Assembly (NCBI GenBank): GCA_040954595.2
Contig: CM082586.2
Coordinates: 7,874,001 to 7,938,000, forward strand
DNA length: 64,000 nt
Source: Balanoglossus misakiensis
Taxonomy: Eukaryota; Hemichordata
Direction of reading: 5' to 3'
Part shown: piece by piece, positions 33,904 to 45,560 of the stretch
Position numbering within the stretch: position 1 is the first letter of the stretch
Layout of the letters: each line of letters starts with the position of its first letter
The notes under the pieces: model-generated
What the model saw: the letters and a program-made list of their open reading frames with translations, nothing else
What the model was told of the DNA's origin: nothing
Databases searched by the model: none
Translations under genes and position numbers: made by a program

Positions 33904-36018
33904 ATCATGGACTCCCAGCGGTATCGCGGGGGACCTCGCCCGAAAAAGAAGCATATGACCTGGCAAGAAGTGGTGGAGGCAGACCGGAAACGGATTCTGC
34001 TTCCACCACGAGACCTCACCTACAGCATCAGGAAGGCCATAGTCACGCTCCCTGAAAAGGAGAGGATGCTGTTACGTCAGTACCAACTAGCGACTCGGAG
34101 AGGCCATTGGCATTGGGTGGAGAATACACGCCGCGAAGCCGATGTGGTCTTCTCCGAGGAATGGCTGTACAGGCATCTTCTCCATCGGGATCTGCACAAA
34201 AACAGGATCCCGCAACGGAAGTTCCGTCCCAGCAGTACCGTCACGTCTAGACCCTGCCGTGATATTCGTCTACAGACGCAGCCCGATCTTCCGACCGTCA
34301 AGCACCTGCTGAAGAAGTCCGGGGAGACGGTCGTCGTGGAAGATACTGTGCAAGACAGGGACCCAGTCACCTTCATCGCATCAACATCGAGGGCATCCTC
34401 ACCCCGAAGAACATCGGCACAACCATCTTCTGCAGTGGCGGCGCCCCGTGAATTGTACTCTGCAGTGGCTGCGTGGCGACCCCTGGCAGAACCACCTCGA
34501 GAGAAACCCCGTGAGCCACCACGGGACGCATCCAGCCAGCCACGGAAAGGTACCGCGAAACCCCGTGAGCCACCACGGGAGACATCCAGCCAGCCACGGA
34601 AAAGTACCGCGAAACCCCGTGAGCCACCACGGGAGGCATCCAGCCAGCCACGGAAAGGTACCGCGAAACCCCGTGAGCCACCACGGGAGGCATCCAGCCA
34701 GCCACGGAAAAGTACCGCGAAACCCCGTGAGCCACCACGGGAGGCATCTAGCCAGCCACGGAAAGGTACCGCGAAACCCCGTGAGCCACCACGGGAGACA
34801 TCCAGCCAGCCACGGAAAGGTACCGCGAAACCCCGTGAGCCACCACGGGTGGCATCTAGCCAGCCACGGAAAGGTACCGCGAAACCCCGTGAGCCACCAC
34901 GGGAGGCATCCAGCCAGCCACGGAAAAGTACCGCGAAACCCCGTGAGCCACCACGGGAGGCATCCAGCCAGCCACGGAAAGGTACCGCGAAACCCCGTGA
35001 GCCACCAGGGGAGGCATCCAGCCAGCCACGGAAAGGTACCGCGAACCACGGGAGGCATCCAGCCAGCCACGGAAAAGTACCGCGAAACCCCGTGAGCCAC
35101 CAGGGGAGGCATCCAGCCAGCCAGGGAAAGGTACCACGAAACCCCGTGAGCCACCAGGGGAGGCATCCAGCCAGCCACGGAAAAGTACCGCGAAACCCCG
35201 TGATCCACCAGGGGAGGCATCCAGCCAGCCACGGAAAAGTACCGCGAAACCCCGTGAGCCACCAGGGGAGGCATCCAGCCAGCCAGGGAAAGGTACCGCG
35301 AAACCCCGTGAGCCACCACGGGAGGCATCCAGCCAGCCAGGGAAAGGTACCGCGAAACCCCGTGAGCCACCACGGGAGGCATCCAGCCAGCCAGGGAAAG
35401 GTACCGCGAAACCCCGTGAGCCACCACGGGAGGCATCCAGCCAGCCAGGGAAAGGTACCGCGAAACCCCGTGAGCCACCACGGGAGGCATCCAGCCAGCC
35501 ACGGAAAAGTACCGCGAAACCCCGTGAGCCACCACGGGAGGCATCCAGCCAGCCACGGAAAGGTACCGCGAAACCCCGTGAGCCACCACGGGAGGCATCC
35601 AGCCAGCCACGGAAAGGTACCGCGAAACCCCGTGAGCCACCACGGGAGGCATCCAGCCAGCCACGGAAAAGTACCGCGAAACCCCGTGAGCCACCACGGG
35701 AGGCATCCAGCCAGCCACGGAAAAGTACCGCGAAACCCCGTGAGCCACCACGGGAGGCATCCAGCCAGCCAGGGAAAAGTACCGCGAAACCCCGTGAGCC
35801 ACCACGGGAGGCATCCAGCCAGCCAGGGAAAAGTAACGCGAAACCCCGTGAGCCACCACGGGAGGCATCCAGCCAGCCACGGAGAGGAACGCAGAAACCC
35901 CGTGAGCCACCACGGAAGACATCTAGCCAGCCACCGAAAGGAACGCAGAAGATGGAGGCCCGTGAGCCACGACGGAAGACATCCAGCCAACCAGGAAAAG
36001 TACGGCGAAACCCCGTGA
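33904..36018 (+). CDS. Large basic repeat protein, array partly out of frame
   Basis: After an acceptor (CTTGTACAG, ending 33903) comes an open frame with ATG at 33907 and about 700 codons. Residues 1-195 are unique, charged and basic (for example PRPKKKHMTWQEVVEADRKR). Then come 18-residue repeats of the form PRKSTAKPREPPREASSQ. A 13-bp deletion near 35045 moves the frame into an alternative repeat reading (HGKVPRNPVSHHGRHPAS), and a 1-bp deletion near 35993 ends it at 36018. Further array and a C-terminal part follow at 36419-36957 in the original frame. The repeat resembles disordered basic linkers. No enzyme domain was seen. Function unknown. Confidence 0.5.
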   Translation: MMDSQRYRGGPRPKKKHMTWQEVVEADRKRILLPPRDLTYSIRKAIVTLPEKERMLLRQYQLATRRGHWHWVENTRREADVVFSEEWLYRHLLHRDLHKNRIPQRKFRPSSTVTSRPCRDIRLQTQPDLPTVKHLLKKSGETVVVEDTVQDRDPVTFIASTSRASSPRRTSAQPSSAVAAPRELYSAVAAWRPLAEPPREKPREPPRDASSQPRKGTAKPREPPRETSSQPRKSTAKPREPPREASSQPRKGTAKPREPPREASSQPRKSTAKPREPPREASSQPRKGTAKPREPPRETSSQPRKGTAKPREPPRVASSQPRKGTAKPREPPREASSQPRKSTAKPREPPREASSQPRKGTAKPREPPGEASSQPRKGTANHGRHPASHGKVPRNPVSHQGRHPASQGKVPRNPVSHQGRHPASHGKVPRNPVIHQGRHPASHGKVPRNPVSHQGRHPASQGKVPRNPVSHHGRHPASQGKVPRNPVSHHGRHPASQGKVPRNPVSHHGRHPASQGKVPRNPVSHHGRHPASHGKVPRNPVSHHGRHPASHGKVPRNPVSHHGRHPASHGKVPRNPVSHHGRHPASHGKVPRNPVSHHGRHPASHGKVPRNPVSHHGRHPASQGKVPRNPVSHHGRHPASQGKVTRNPVSHHGRHPASHGEERRNPVSHHGRHLASHRKERRRWRPVSHDGRHPANQEKYGETP

Positions 36019-36490
36019 GCCACCACGGGAGGCATCCAGCCAGCCACGGAAAAGTACGGCGAAACCCCGTGAGCCACGACGGAAGACATCCAGCCAACCA
36101 GGAAAAGTACGGCGAAACCCCGTGAGCCACCACGGGAGGCATCCAGCCAGCCACGGAAAAGTACGGCGAAACCCCGTGAGCCACCACGGGAGACATCTAG
36201 CCAGCCACGGAAAAGTACCGAGAAACCCCGTGAGCCACCACGGGAGACATCTAGCCAGCCACGGAAAAGTACCGCGAAACCCCGTGAACCACCACGGGAG
36301 GCATCCAGCCAGCCACGGAAAGGTACCGCGAAACCCCGTGAGCCACCACGGGAGGCATCCAGCCAGCCACGGAAAAGTACCGAGAAACCCCGTGAGCCAC
36401 CACGGGAGGCATCCAGCTAGCCACGGAAAAGTACCGAGAAACCCCGTGAGCCACCACGGGAGACATCTAGCCAGCCACGGAGAGGAACGC
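34500..36490. repeat. 54-bp tandem array, about 37 units
   Basis: Unit CCACGGAAAAGTACCGCGAA, then ACCCCGTGAGCCACCACGGG, then AGGCATCCAGCCAG. Variants differ by a few bases (GGTACC or AGTACC; GGCATC or GACATC). Because 54 is divisible by 3 and the unit lacks stops in most frames, long shadow frames exist on both strands. Confidence 0.95.
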
Positions 36491-36957
36491 AGAAAATGGA
36501 GCGCGCTAAACCAAGGAAGCGAGAGCGGGGTGAGGAATCTCGTCTGGAGGTGACTATACAGCGTGATGGGAAGCGGAGGCAACGTTCCGTTGTATGGATG
36601 GCACAGGAGGCGAAGGGGGTGGCAAAGTCGAAAACCACCACGACTGCAGCGACCAGTTCCTGTAGGGGTAGAGGGAGCAGAAAATCTACCAGCGGCCGCG
36701 CATGTCCCTGCCCTATTCCAGGATGTGGGCGGACATCAAAACGTCTCAAACGGCACTGCTTCTTCTACCATATCGACCCCCGTCTACAGGAAAACCCACT
36801 TATCATGCAGACAGCTGATGTAACTCATGCCATGCTGAAGCTTGCGGGCTGGGTTTTGGGCCCAAGAGGAACTGTCACCAAGGTGCTGGAGTACTTCCTG
36901 CAACATCACTTGAAGAACTCCCAGCATCCTCTGCGCTCACCGAAGCCAACTGTCTGA
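36419..36957 (+). CDS. C-terminal part of the repeat protein, zinc-finger-like
   Basis: Past a TAG inside the array (36418-36420) the original frame is open to the TGA at 36955-36957. It holds the last repeat units, a basic segment starting MERAKPRKRERGEESR (36496), and CPIPGCGRTSKRLKRHC followed by a further His, a C2H2/C2HC-like knuckle. After the stop, a shifted frame runs on to about 37450 with two SPTP-GET repeats (SPTPEGETISRSP and SPTPRGETVSCSP), suggesting the coding region was longer. Overall a decayed or frame-variable mobile-element protein. Confidence 0.45.
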
Positions 36958-37455
36958 TGATGAAGCGACTGTGCCAGACCAGCGGATGGGCTGTACCACA
37001 AAGATTCTCGCTGCATCCACCGAATTCGCCAGCCGTCCTTCTGCATTGGAGGATTCTCGTCATCCTCCTTTCGCACCTGACTGAGGAGCAGCGGGAAGCC
37101 TTTCAACCAGTGGTACCCCAAGGGAGCATGGTGAGTCCCGGTCTCCTACCCCTGAGGGGGAGACCATCTCTCGCTCACCATATCATCAGATGCCGGAACT
37201 GGAAGGCCCCGAGGCAGAGCACGGCGAGCCTCAGTCACCTACCCCTAGGGGAGAGACTGTCTCCTGCTCACCGTGTGTAGACCAGGAAATGGTATCAGAA
37301 AATGAAGGTGAGTTCCATTCTCCAACTCATGCGAGGGAGATCACACATTCACCAGTAGCCTCACGAAAATATGCATTAGCCGCGCGTGCGCTGCAAACAG
37401 TTGCGGTAAGTTTACCACAACTGTGCGCCAGAAGCCTTATTTTTTCGTAAGGGTA

Positions 37456-38560
37456 GACAGTGCGTGAACACAGATGTTGTTATATGTGATCGGTAGCCTA
37501 TAGCCAGAATTGATATTTCATAATTTTCCATTCTGAAGATAAACATTTACTTTGCTTGCATGGGGCTAGTATTTACATATTAAAGTTTGTTTTATAAAGC
37601 AACTTCTATGTGGTGGTCATGTGTTCAGTGTTTCCACATCAGCAAATTTTCCTCGCACCGTGACAGGCAGAAAGTTTTTGACTCAGACAACAATGGATAT
37701 AAGACTACTTCCCCTAAAACTCTGCGTGCCAGGAGTGTGAAAATAGACCTTCTCCATCTCACAGTCATGTACATGAAAAATGCTTATACACTATTATCAG
37801 ATGACACATTGGACATCGTCTTCTTGCAAGGTTTATTTCATACTGTGCACTTTTGTGTCATGATTATTTTATTTCTACTCATGTTAGATCATGGCCATAG
37901 AAGAAGACAGACGCCACTACAATAATATGGACACTCTATCATTGGCGGAGTCTATATGCCACAGAAAACAGAAAATGTCACACCGAAGATTACTTTCTGT
38001 TTGGCGCTGAATGTACATGTAAGTACCGGTATATTACATTTTTATTGATTATTTTTAACGTGAGACTAAGAAAAATCTCCAAGTGTACATGGCTGATGGT
38101 GAAGTTTCATGATCTCTTCATTATTTATATAGATATGTGAATTTTTTTGTTCAACTCAATATTCAAAGGTTCATGAACAGTATACTGAGTAAAGTTACAA
38201 AGTAGGAGTATAACTAAAGTGCACCGTCTTACCCTCACCAGACAAAAACATGAACCTAAATGCTACCAGGTTAATACATGCAAAATGCGCAGAGGCCTCA
38301 CCAACTGTACTTATTTTTTCGAACGCACAGATAGTCACCCCAGAAACACAAGGCTTGAGTTACTTTGGTTTTTCTGTAATTGCTTTTTGGTGGGTAAGTT
38401 ATGATTCCCTTTTTATTCAGTGTTCTCAATTCTATTTTTGTCTTCAAGTGCTTCATTTTCAAGCTGCTTCAAAAGTAGGGTCAAGAGCAAACGCTATGTA
38501 CCAGCACTGAAGATGTAAACTTAATACCCTCTATTTACAAACCATTTGCACATACAGAAG
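37456..38560. other. Unassigned stretch between elements
   Basis: Short open frames only. One at 37587-37925 and one near 37905-38010 (beginning IMAIEEDRRHYNNMDTLSLA) have codon-like character but no recognisable domain or firm splice context. Confidence 0.35.
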
Positions 38561-38815
38561 ATTTTGTTTGGGCACCAGACAATGATGCCAGACGGCAGTT
38601 GGCAGAGGAAGTTGGAAAATGTGGGAGGCGATTAACGATACATTGGACCATGGAAAGAGGCATATCATCGCATTGGGACCAATAGAAGCAGACGGCTGGA
38701 TGATATTCCCATGCATACTGTGGGACTTCAGCCAGACAAAGCGAAACCATCTCAAGAAGGCAACTATAACAGAGTTGAAAAGAAAATATTCAGAACTTGA
38801 CTCTGTAAGGTAAGA
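38560..38815 (+). other. Possible unassigned exon
   Basis: One frame reads MWEAINDTLDHGKRHIIALG and on to KRKYSELDS before a plausible donor (GTAAGG). It is not recognised and its upstream boundary is unclear. It lies just before a broken DDE transposase. Confidence 0.3.
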
Positions 38816-39219
38816 CTTCCACACTTTCCAGTGTGCTCACAGATGGTATTAGTCATTTACATGTGTTTCATTTGGCGCAAAAATTCAGGTTCACAAAATT
38901 TGCAACTGACATTTTCACAACAGACACTCAGTATGTAATCATGAACGTTGATGTCAAGATTTCACGGAAAAAGTACAGGGTTGAAGACTGGGGTGTAATC
39001 CTTAAGAAGTAGAAGTCTTTCAACGTGACACATGGCAGCCATCCTTTGATTTAGGATGCTAGGACAAGAAAGAGAATAGCTAAATAGTCTTAAGCGTCCC
39101 CAAGAAGAGGCGGCTTACAAATCCCTTCCACATATTGTTGCGTTGAAACACAGTCGCCAAGAAGAATACAGCAGATTACATTCAGCCCTGCAAACTTCAT
39201 AAAGTTGTGATGAACGCTT

Positions 39220-39842
39220 TCCTTGCCAGGCTTAGCAGTGACGTTCCAGATCGGATTGCAGTCAGCTGGGGATACTTTTAACACCTGGATCGACCATATG
39301 TACTGGAAGTTTGGCCAGCTGAGCATTTGGCCACACAGAGTAAAATGCCACCAAATTTTAAGACAGATTTCAAGACAACCATGGTTATTATTGACTGTAC
39401 AGAATTAAAGACTCAAGCCCCGAGTGCCTTAGGCCTTCAAAGCCAGTTATATAGTGAATATAAATCAAACACCACACTGAAAAGTTTAGTGGGCTGTGAC
39501 CCTAGTGGTTCTTTAGTTTTTGTTTCTGAATTATTTACTGGGGGGATATCCGATGTTGAAATTTCAAGGGAGAGTAGTTTTCTTAATTTGTTAGAGAATT
39601 TATTAGCTAGTGGATACCTTAAGAGGGGAGATGCCATTATGACAGATAAGGGATTTACAATTCAAAATGAGATAGCTGTACTTGGATTACAGTTGAATAT
39701 CCCCCCCTTTTGTATCCTCCGCTTCCCAAATGTCTGTTGCAGTAACACAAATCACAGAGAAAATTAAGCCAAACACTTACAGAACTCGTATTGAGAGACT
39801 GATAGCTAAAGCATACACAATTGTGACTGAAATTTTTCCAAC
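39220..39842 (+). pseudogene. Second DDE_Tnp_4 transposase, broken
   Basis: Pieces of the same fold as 340-1609: TFNTWIDHMYWKFGQL (HTH-like end), MPPNFKTDF, VIIDCTELK (first Asp), GDAIMTDKGFTI (second Asp), then in another frame TYRTRIERLIAKAY where the Glu helix is expected. At least two frame changes. It is a separate lineage, not a copy of the intact gene. Confidence 0.82.
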
Positions 39843-40734
39843 ATAATTATTCCAACCTCTCTTCAACAGGATAAATTCTGTTAAAAGTTCCTTCTTGTTA
39901 TCGCTTTCTGCATTATTAGTCAGATCTATGTAGTGAGGGTTAGCATTTTAACTGTATATGACATTGAAATGAAAAAAAATTGTGTCATCTGTTGTCATGA
40001 TATAAACTCCATGAATAGAAATGATTGTTGCATGAAAATAACAGAGAGGCACTAATCAATTGGCTTTGATGTTATAAAATTATTGTTCATCTCCTTCTAA
40101 AATGTTCATTGTTAAGGAATAAATACCATACACTTTTATTGGTGCTATCCTGAAAGGAAATATAATTATTCATGGCCATGGTACATATAGATCTTTCCAT
40201 GTTATGAAATCCAATATGGCTGGCAAGGTCATGTGACCTGACATGGTCACATGATCTTTCATGGTCACATGATCTTTCATTTTATTTTTGTGAGTTTCAA
40301 TGTTGTGCAATTTAGAAACAGAAGTTTTATTCTCAAATAAAATTTGATACCAGATGTTGACAAATGATCTGTAATTGAGACCCAGGTATTTTATCAAGGA
40401 AATGTATTCATCACTCTCTTTGGAGTAATATTCTTTCCATGTTACTCATCTTCCGATGCAGAGGTTGTTTGAACGTAATATTGTCTTTTGCAATGTTTTT
40501 TTCTTTGAAAGAATACGGAAAATTATTGAAATGCCCCAAAATTCTGCATTTGTGTAAAATTTTCTGAAATCAAATATGGCCGCCAGGATCATGTGACCTC
40601 ATGGTATGGTCACGTGACTTTTGTGTAGTTTTCTTGGTTATCATGTATATAGCAATACTCACTGAAAATGCCATCCTGAATGCTCAAGTAGTTGCAAAGA
40701 TACAGCTTACTGTTACCAACTGTAGGGGGAGGGG

Positions 40735-40920
40735 GGCAATGGTGAGCAATTATTCTGCGGGTGTTATGCAAAAACTGAAAGTTGCATACAATAACGCTGC
40801 GCGAATCTTAATTGCTGGGTTATGAACAACGGAGTAGTGCGAGTTCAATGTTTGTAACCAATAGAATCAACAACTTTGAAGCCCTTTATGGAAGCAGATT
40901 TATGGTTTAAGACAGCGACT
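40735..40920 (+). pseudogene. LINE 3' coding tail
   Basis: Reads GVMQKLKVAYNNAARILIAG, a stop, then FNVCNQ and SPLWKQIYGLRQRL-like words, matching the C-terminal region of RTE/L2-type LINE ORF2 proteins (LKVAYNNA, then VTNRIN, then IYGFR). Only the tail is present. Confidence 0.65.
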
Positions 40921-41660
40921 TGTAAAAAGTACAATGTAGTACATGTAGTACAAATTACCGACAACATCAGCAAACAACAAAGAAAGAAAGACAGACAAGC
41001 ACTTTATACCCGTGTTAAGAACAGCATAAAAAATCACGTTAAAAATTACAGATTTAAAACAAAATCCTTGGCTCAAGCTGGCATGAAAAGACCAATGTTG
41101 GAAAACCAGAGTCTTTGGAATGGAACAAAAGCACATTTGTTGGTGAAATATTCAGATGCATGGCAAAGAGGTAAACTGGGGACGGACTTTGACCCTCCCC
41201 GTGTTCTCGTCAACTCCCGTTCTGTGAATTAGCATATCAATAGAAGTCATCCTATGGTAAGTAAATTGATATGAAGTAAAATTGACAGATCAGCACCTCA
41301 GGAAAGTGCCCAAAATGATTTATAAAATAATGCATGGCAGTACTATCATCAAAAAGAAAACACAAAATTGCAAGAAATGCTGCACATTATTATGCATTTA
41401 AAAGAAGGAAGAACATTATGAAAACAGGAGAAAAGAATTGCACTTTCAAAGAATTAACTCTAGAGTTATTCAGACAGTTGTTTAGAGAATGGGAAGATCT
41501 GTCTACTAAAGAGAAAGACAAGTACATTAAAGAGTGGGAAACTGAAAAGTTAAAATTATGTGACAACAAAGTCGTACTGCAGAACAATGTTAACAAAATG
41601 AATATTATAACATTATTAAATCTCCTATGTAATGTAATAGAGAAAAATAGACACGATTAA
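40876..41660 (+). other. Two unassigned open frames
   Basis: Frames 40876-41232 (118 codons) and 41334-41660 (108 codons) are lysine-rich. The second reads AAHYYAFKRR and later EWEDLSTKEKDKYIKEWE, faintly like an HMG-box end, but key positions are not convincing. The first may overlap the end of the LINE tail. They may be mobile-element remnants. Confidence 0.3.
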
Positions 41661-42607
41661 ATGTAAGATCTCAGGTGAACTCAATGCCCTGGCCCTGATG
41701 TTGGCTTCAAAGAACTGTCCATCCACCCAGCCGATTTAGATCCATAATTTCGGAGGTGACCGACGCACATATCGATGGAGCCAAGCCTTCCCTAATTGCT
41801 ACTTCAGCTTCTACGCCAGCATGGCCTGCTTTGATCGGGTCAAGCACTGAGGGAAATCCCTAAAGACAGGCCTCCTCCTGGAAACGAACTCACCACACGT
41901 GGGGATCAGCAGTTTAATTACCCCGTGTTTTTGGAAACCACGGCTAACAACACCCGGCGCCTGTTCCTTTTTTAAAGTGGAAGCATAAAGATGCAGCTGA
42001 ACAAAGTGCAGATTCGCCTCAACCTTCGTGAGTGGGAAATACAGATTAGTAAGAAGTGAGTCTGATTATATTATTTCTGTTTGATAGTTGTTGCTGCTGT
42101 TCATTCAATATTTTCGGGCAAATTCCGATGCTGTCTATCTTTGGGCAACATTGCAGCGTACACATTAACACAGGGAATTATATTTTTCTCTTTTCAGGTG
42201 GACTGATCAACACAGAATTCTGTGCAGCTGGCAAAGCCATCCTGCAGTTTCCATGGTTATCAAGGAATATGGTCTTACGTGCAATAGTTGATAATGGTAC
42301 ACTTGTTGTAGATCTGTGGTGCTGGTCGGCGGAGAACAGATCCTGTGTTGCATAAGCCATGTGTGTTGTCTAGCATTGTGGATCTCAATCACTATTTTGC
42401 TGCAAGGTCATGCATATGGGATCTACTTGTTTTTGGAAAGGTGGAAGTGAGTTTACCTTCATTGTTAACATTGTGCCACTTTCTGGGGTAGAGGGGCAAG
42501 TGAGCAACATAGTGGAGATAATGATCCTCGGCTACAGGAACTTCAGGGATAAAGTTCATGACACCAAGAACGTAACTTAGTATTTCTGAAAAACCATAAA
42601 ACTCAGC

Positions 42608-43000
42608 ATGTGTTTTCCTTATATCTTGAAAGGTAATGGGAGGATGGATTCACCAGGTTTTTGTGCCCAATATTGCACATATACTTTTATGGAATATGAG
42701 TCCAAAGACATCCTGGACATTATTACACAGGATAAAAGGCAAACAGAAAAGAAATGGACAATAATGGAGAAGGCAGCATTTGAAAAGTCATTGGATCATC
42801 TGTTGGCAGAAGGGAAAGTGGTTGAAGTGATGACAAATTCACATTCACAGATTACAGCTTTGATCTTTGATGAGCAAGTTTTTAAATGCAAATTGAATGC
42901 AGTTTTTATTCCGACTCCTCAAACATTAATGGCATGGCACCTTTTTTCCATAAAATATGTTCTGCAATTCTTAGTGAGAACTGTCTACTCTACTTATATT
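42608..43000 (+). pseudogene. Kolobok-like transposase core fragment
   Basis: The frame reads GNGRMDSPGFCAQYCTYTFM, then DKRQTEKKWTIMEKAAFEKS and VEVMTNSHSQITAL. The G-x-GRMDSPG block is a hallmark of a widespread group of animal transposases that I associate with Kolobok, though the assignment is from memory. The DMWHGAKN block expected later is missing, so it is a fragment. Confidence 0.5.
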
Positions 43001-43002
43001 AG

Positions 43003-43158
43003 GTTACGCCACTTATCAACAGGGTTCATGACAAGTTCGTCTCAACGACTGACGACACAAAAGAGGAGCTGCTCCAGAAACTAGACATTCTGGAAGCAGA
43101 GGTGAAAGCCCTGAGAGAAAACCAACAGAGCAGTGGTAGCAATCCAGCTACCAACAAG
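43003..43158 (+). other. Possible coiled-coil exon
   Basis: Between an AG acceptor (ending 43002) and a GTATTG donor lie 52 codons in phase 0: VTPLINRVHDKFVSTTDDTK, then EELLQKLDILEAEVKALREN, a heptad-like helix. Its host gene is unknown. The next candidate exon (43614-43819) needs phase 1, so they do not join directly. Confidence 0.4.
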
Positions 43159-43613
43159 GTATTGATCGTTATCTGTCAGAGAAAGGATGTTGGTTTGCCA
43201 TTTTTAGGGACATTATTTTTAAGAAGTCTCAGGATGCCCTCAGAGCTATAGTTTTAGTATTTTTTATGTGTTTTCTTTTTTATATATCTGTCAAGTCTAT
43301 GGGATTTTTATATCATGAAATAAAGAAATATTATTATTATTATTACTTTAAACTTGTTTAACACAGAGAAACCATGCCTGTATTATGATGGATATTAGTG
43401 AGTGTATCTCAACACATTTCGAAGAGGCAGTCCGCCGATAGTTATAGAGACATGGCGTAAAAACACACAAGCCATTCAACCCCCAATGAACACGCAAGAG
43501 ATACGACTGCTCGCAACATTAAGTTGGATATACCAGGAGTTTGACACACAACATAATACACAATTAGATTAAATGTTACAGCATTTTGCTGATGAATTTA
43601 TCTTTTTCCTCAG

Positions 43614-43819
43614 GTTCTGCCCGAGTAGATGACATCAATCGAGTGACTGGAGGAGAGATGGCATATAGCCTCCAAGATATCATTGAGGAGAGGGAGGAGG
43701 AGTTGGGGAGGGAAGTGAGGTGGCAGGAGGAGGAGAAGCGTCTGAAGCAGGATTTTGCCACAATTCAATTTTGCCTTGACCCATGGGAAATACACTATTG
43801 GCAGCATACGACTGGTTAG
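43614..43819 (+). other. Possible terminal exon, Glu-rich
   Basis: After TTTTTCCTCAG the frame reads SARVDDINRVTGGEMAYSLQ, then an EEREEELGREVRWQEEEKR helix, and stops at 43817-43819. Not recognised. Confidence 0.35.
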
Positions 43820-44925
43820 ATGGCGATGTGGAAGGAGTCTTATCATTATTGTTTTCCGCCTTCTCTTCCGAGTGATGGGCCTTCCTTCCATCGAACTATA
43901 CCAGAGAGTTCAAACTCTTCAGATTTATGTAGGCACTTTCCGGCCAGGGGTTTCACCGAGAGGTAGTTACAGTATATAATTCGGGATAGGTTAGGATATC
44001 TCCGACCTGCCAGCACAGATATAGTACTAGTTAGTAGTAGTGTTACAGCATCTCCACCATTTTAGAGTTTAGTAGTAAGTTCTGCCAAGATTCATTTTCA
44101 CAGGTCACTGGTGTGACCAGCAGACATGTCATTTTCACAGTTGACAAATGCTGTGCCAAATTCCAGTGTAGGAAGTTAATGTTATATTTTGACTATTTGT
44201 TATTAAAAGGTGTATTTTGATGAATTGACTTATGTGTCTGGACACACATACTCAACCTGTGAGGCGTGCAAGTTATTATCCAAAGTATAGAGAGACCACA
44301 TGATTGAACTTCTGTTATTCAAGGATCTGCACTGAAGGGAAAATTGGAGTTACAAAGATGACTCACAGATTTTCTGAAAATTAATGACTATGTTGTGCAT
44401 TATGCAGATACGAATAATGTAACTTTTTACTACCAAGACATGCACTATTTTAATTTCAGAGAAGGGACTGAACTCGATTAGTGCCTATGGCAACTATTTT
44501 TCAGTCCTATTCTCATTGTAAACCAAACAGTTATTTATTTTTACTTTCATTGTTTGTTTGATTATGAGAATAAACTATTATTATTATTATTATTAAGGTG
44601 ATTAAAGGCTTCATACCGATGGCACCCTCAGAACATTAGGACTGAGGTCATGCAGATAATGTTTTGGTGCAAAAATGTCTAGATCCAATTGAGACCCTGA
44701 TTGTAGTGGACTTTAGAAAGAAGAAGCAAAATCGGTGTTCACAAGTTATATATTTTCTAGGTGTTACAGGTGGTGATAGATTGTGATAATGAGGATACAT
44801 GTATTGGACAGAGACAAGCATTTTGTGTAAGGGCAAACATGTTACTGAGACAATTTCAACATAGTAGTAGTCCAGATGTAAAGAAAGTGCTATTTTTGGC
44901 ATATTGGACTGTTTCGTTGTAATTT

Positions 44926-45560
44926 CCCCATCTAGAAATCAATTCCAACAGATCTATCATTATTTACATGTATCAGATGATGATTAACAACAGCCGATAG
45001 GACAACCTGGGTATGACAAATTATTCAAAATTAGACCGTTTTAAGATCAAATAAATGTGAACTTTTTTGACAATTTTGTTTCTTCCCACGAGGTATCCAT
45101 CGACGAATCGATCATACCATTCAAGGGAAGACTGTCCTTCAAAGTATTTATTAGAAACAAGCCCCACAGATTTGGAATCAAAACTTGGGTTTTATCTTAA
45201 GCTGAAACTGGGTATGTGAAAAGGCTTCAGATTTATCAAGGTCAGTGTTCGGCATTTAGTAAACATGACAAACCTCAATGCGTCTAGGAAACGACAGCAC
45301 AACAATGACAGAGGGGCATGGACAGACGTTGACGAGTTAGAGATTAGGGCATTTTTAGGTTTATGTTTGGCCATGGTGTCATCTTTTTACCGACCATAGA
45401 AACATACTGTCAGGAAGTAGATTCCAAAAGATCTATCGTTACTAGCATGTATCAAAATAAGACCGCTTTTAGATCAAATAAATGTGAATTTTTTTACAAC
45501 GAATTGATTGGAAGATTGCCATTGAAAGTATTTAGGATTAATCAAATAACATGACTCTAA
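44926..45560 (+). pseudogene. piggyBac transposase fragments, rearranged
   Basis: 45085-45200 reads VSIDESIIPFKGRLSFKVF then NKPHRFGIKTWVL, the block holding the first catalytic Asp of piggyBac (DDE_Tnp_1_7). Upstream, YDKLFKIRP fits the segment before it. 45325-45395 reads WTDVDELEIRAFLGLCLAM, an N-terminal piggyBac motif, now placed downstream of the core. A second degraded IRPLLDQINVNFF copy follows. Order and stops show two nested dead copies. Confidence 0.75.

Larger units (their letters stand above)
32588..37455. mobile_element. Candidate unclassified DNA transposon, 4.9 kb
   Basis: Bounded by the inverted 12-mer TACCCTTACGAA (32588-32599) and TTCGTAAGGGTA (37444-37455). The outermost TA could instead be a 2-bp target duplication around CCCTTACGAA. 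Subterminal words TTGCGGTAAAC and GTTGCGGTAAGTTTACC, with many TGCGGCA copies, occur near both ends and at 33650-33730. Between them lie a PHD-finger exon, a repeat-rich ORF and a zinc-finger-like ORF. No DDE core, recombinase or helicase was recognised, so it may be non-autonomous or of a type I cannot name. Confidence 0.6.

Noticed and set aside
34077-36196. Long minus-strand open frames (up to 670 codons) across the 54-bp array
   Set aside because: They exist only because a 54-bp unit without stops repeats; outside the array they lose any coding character and have no start context.
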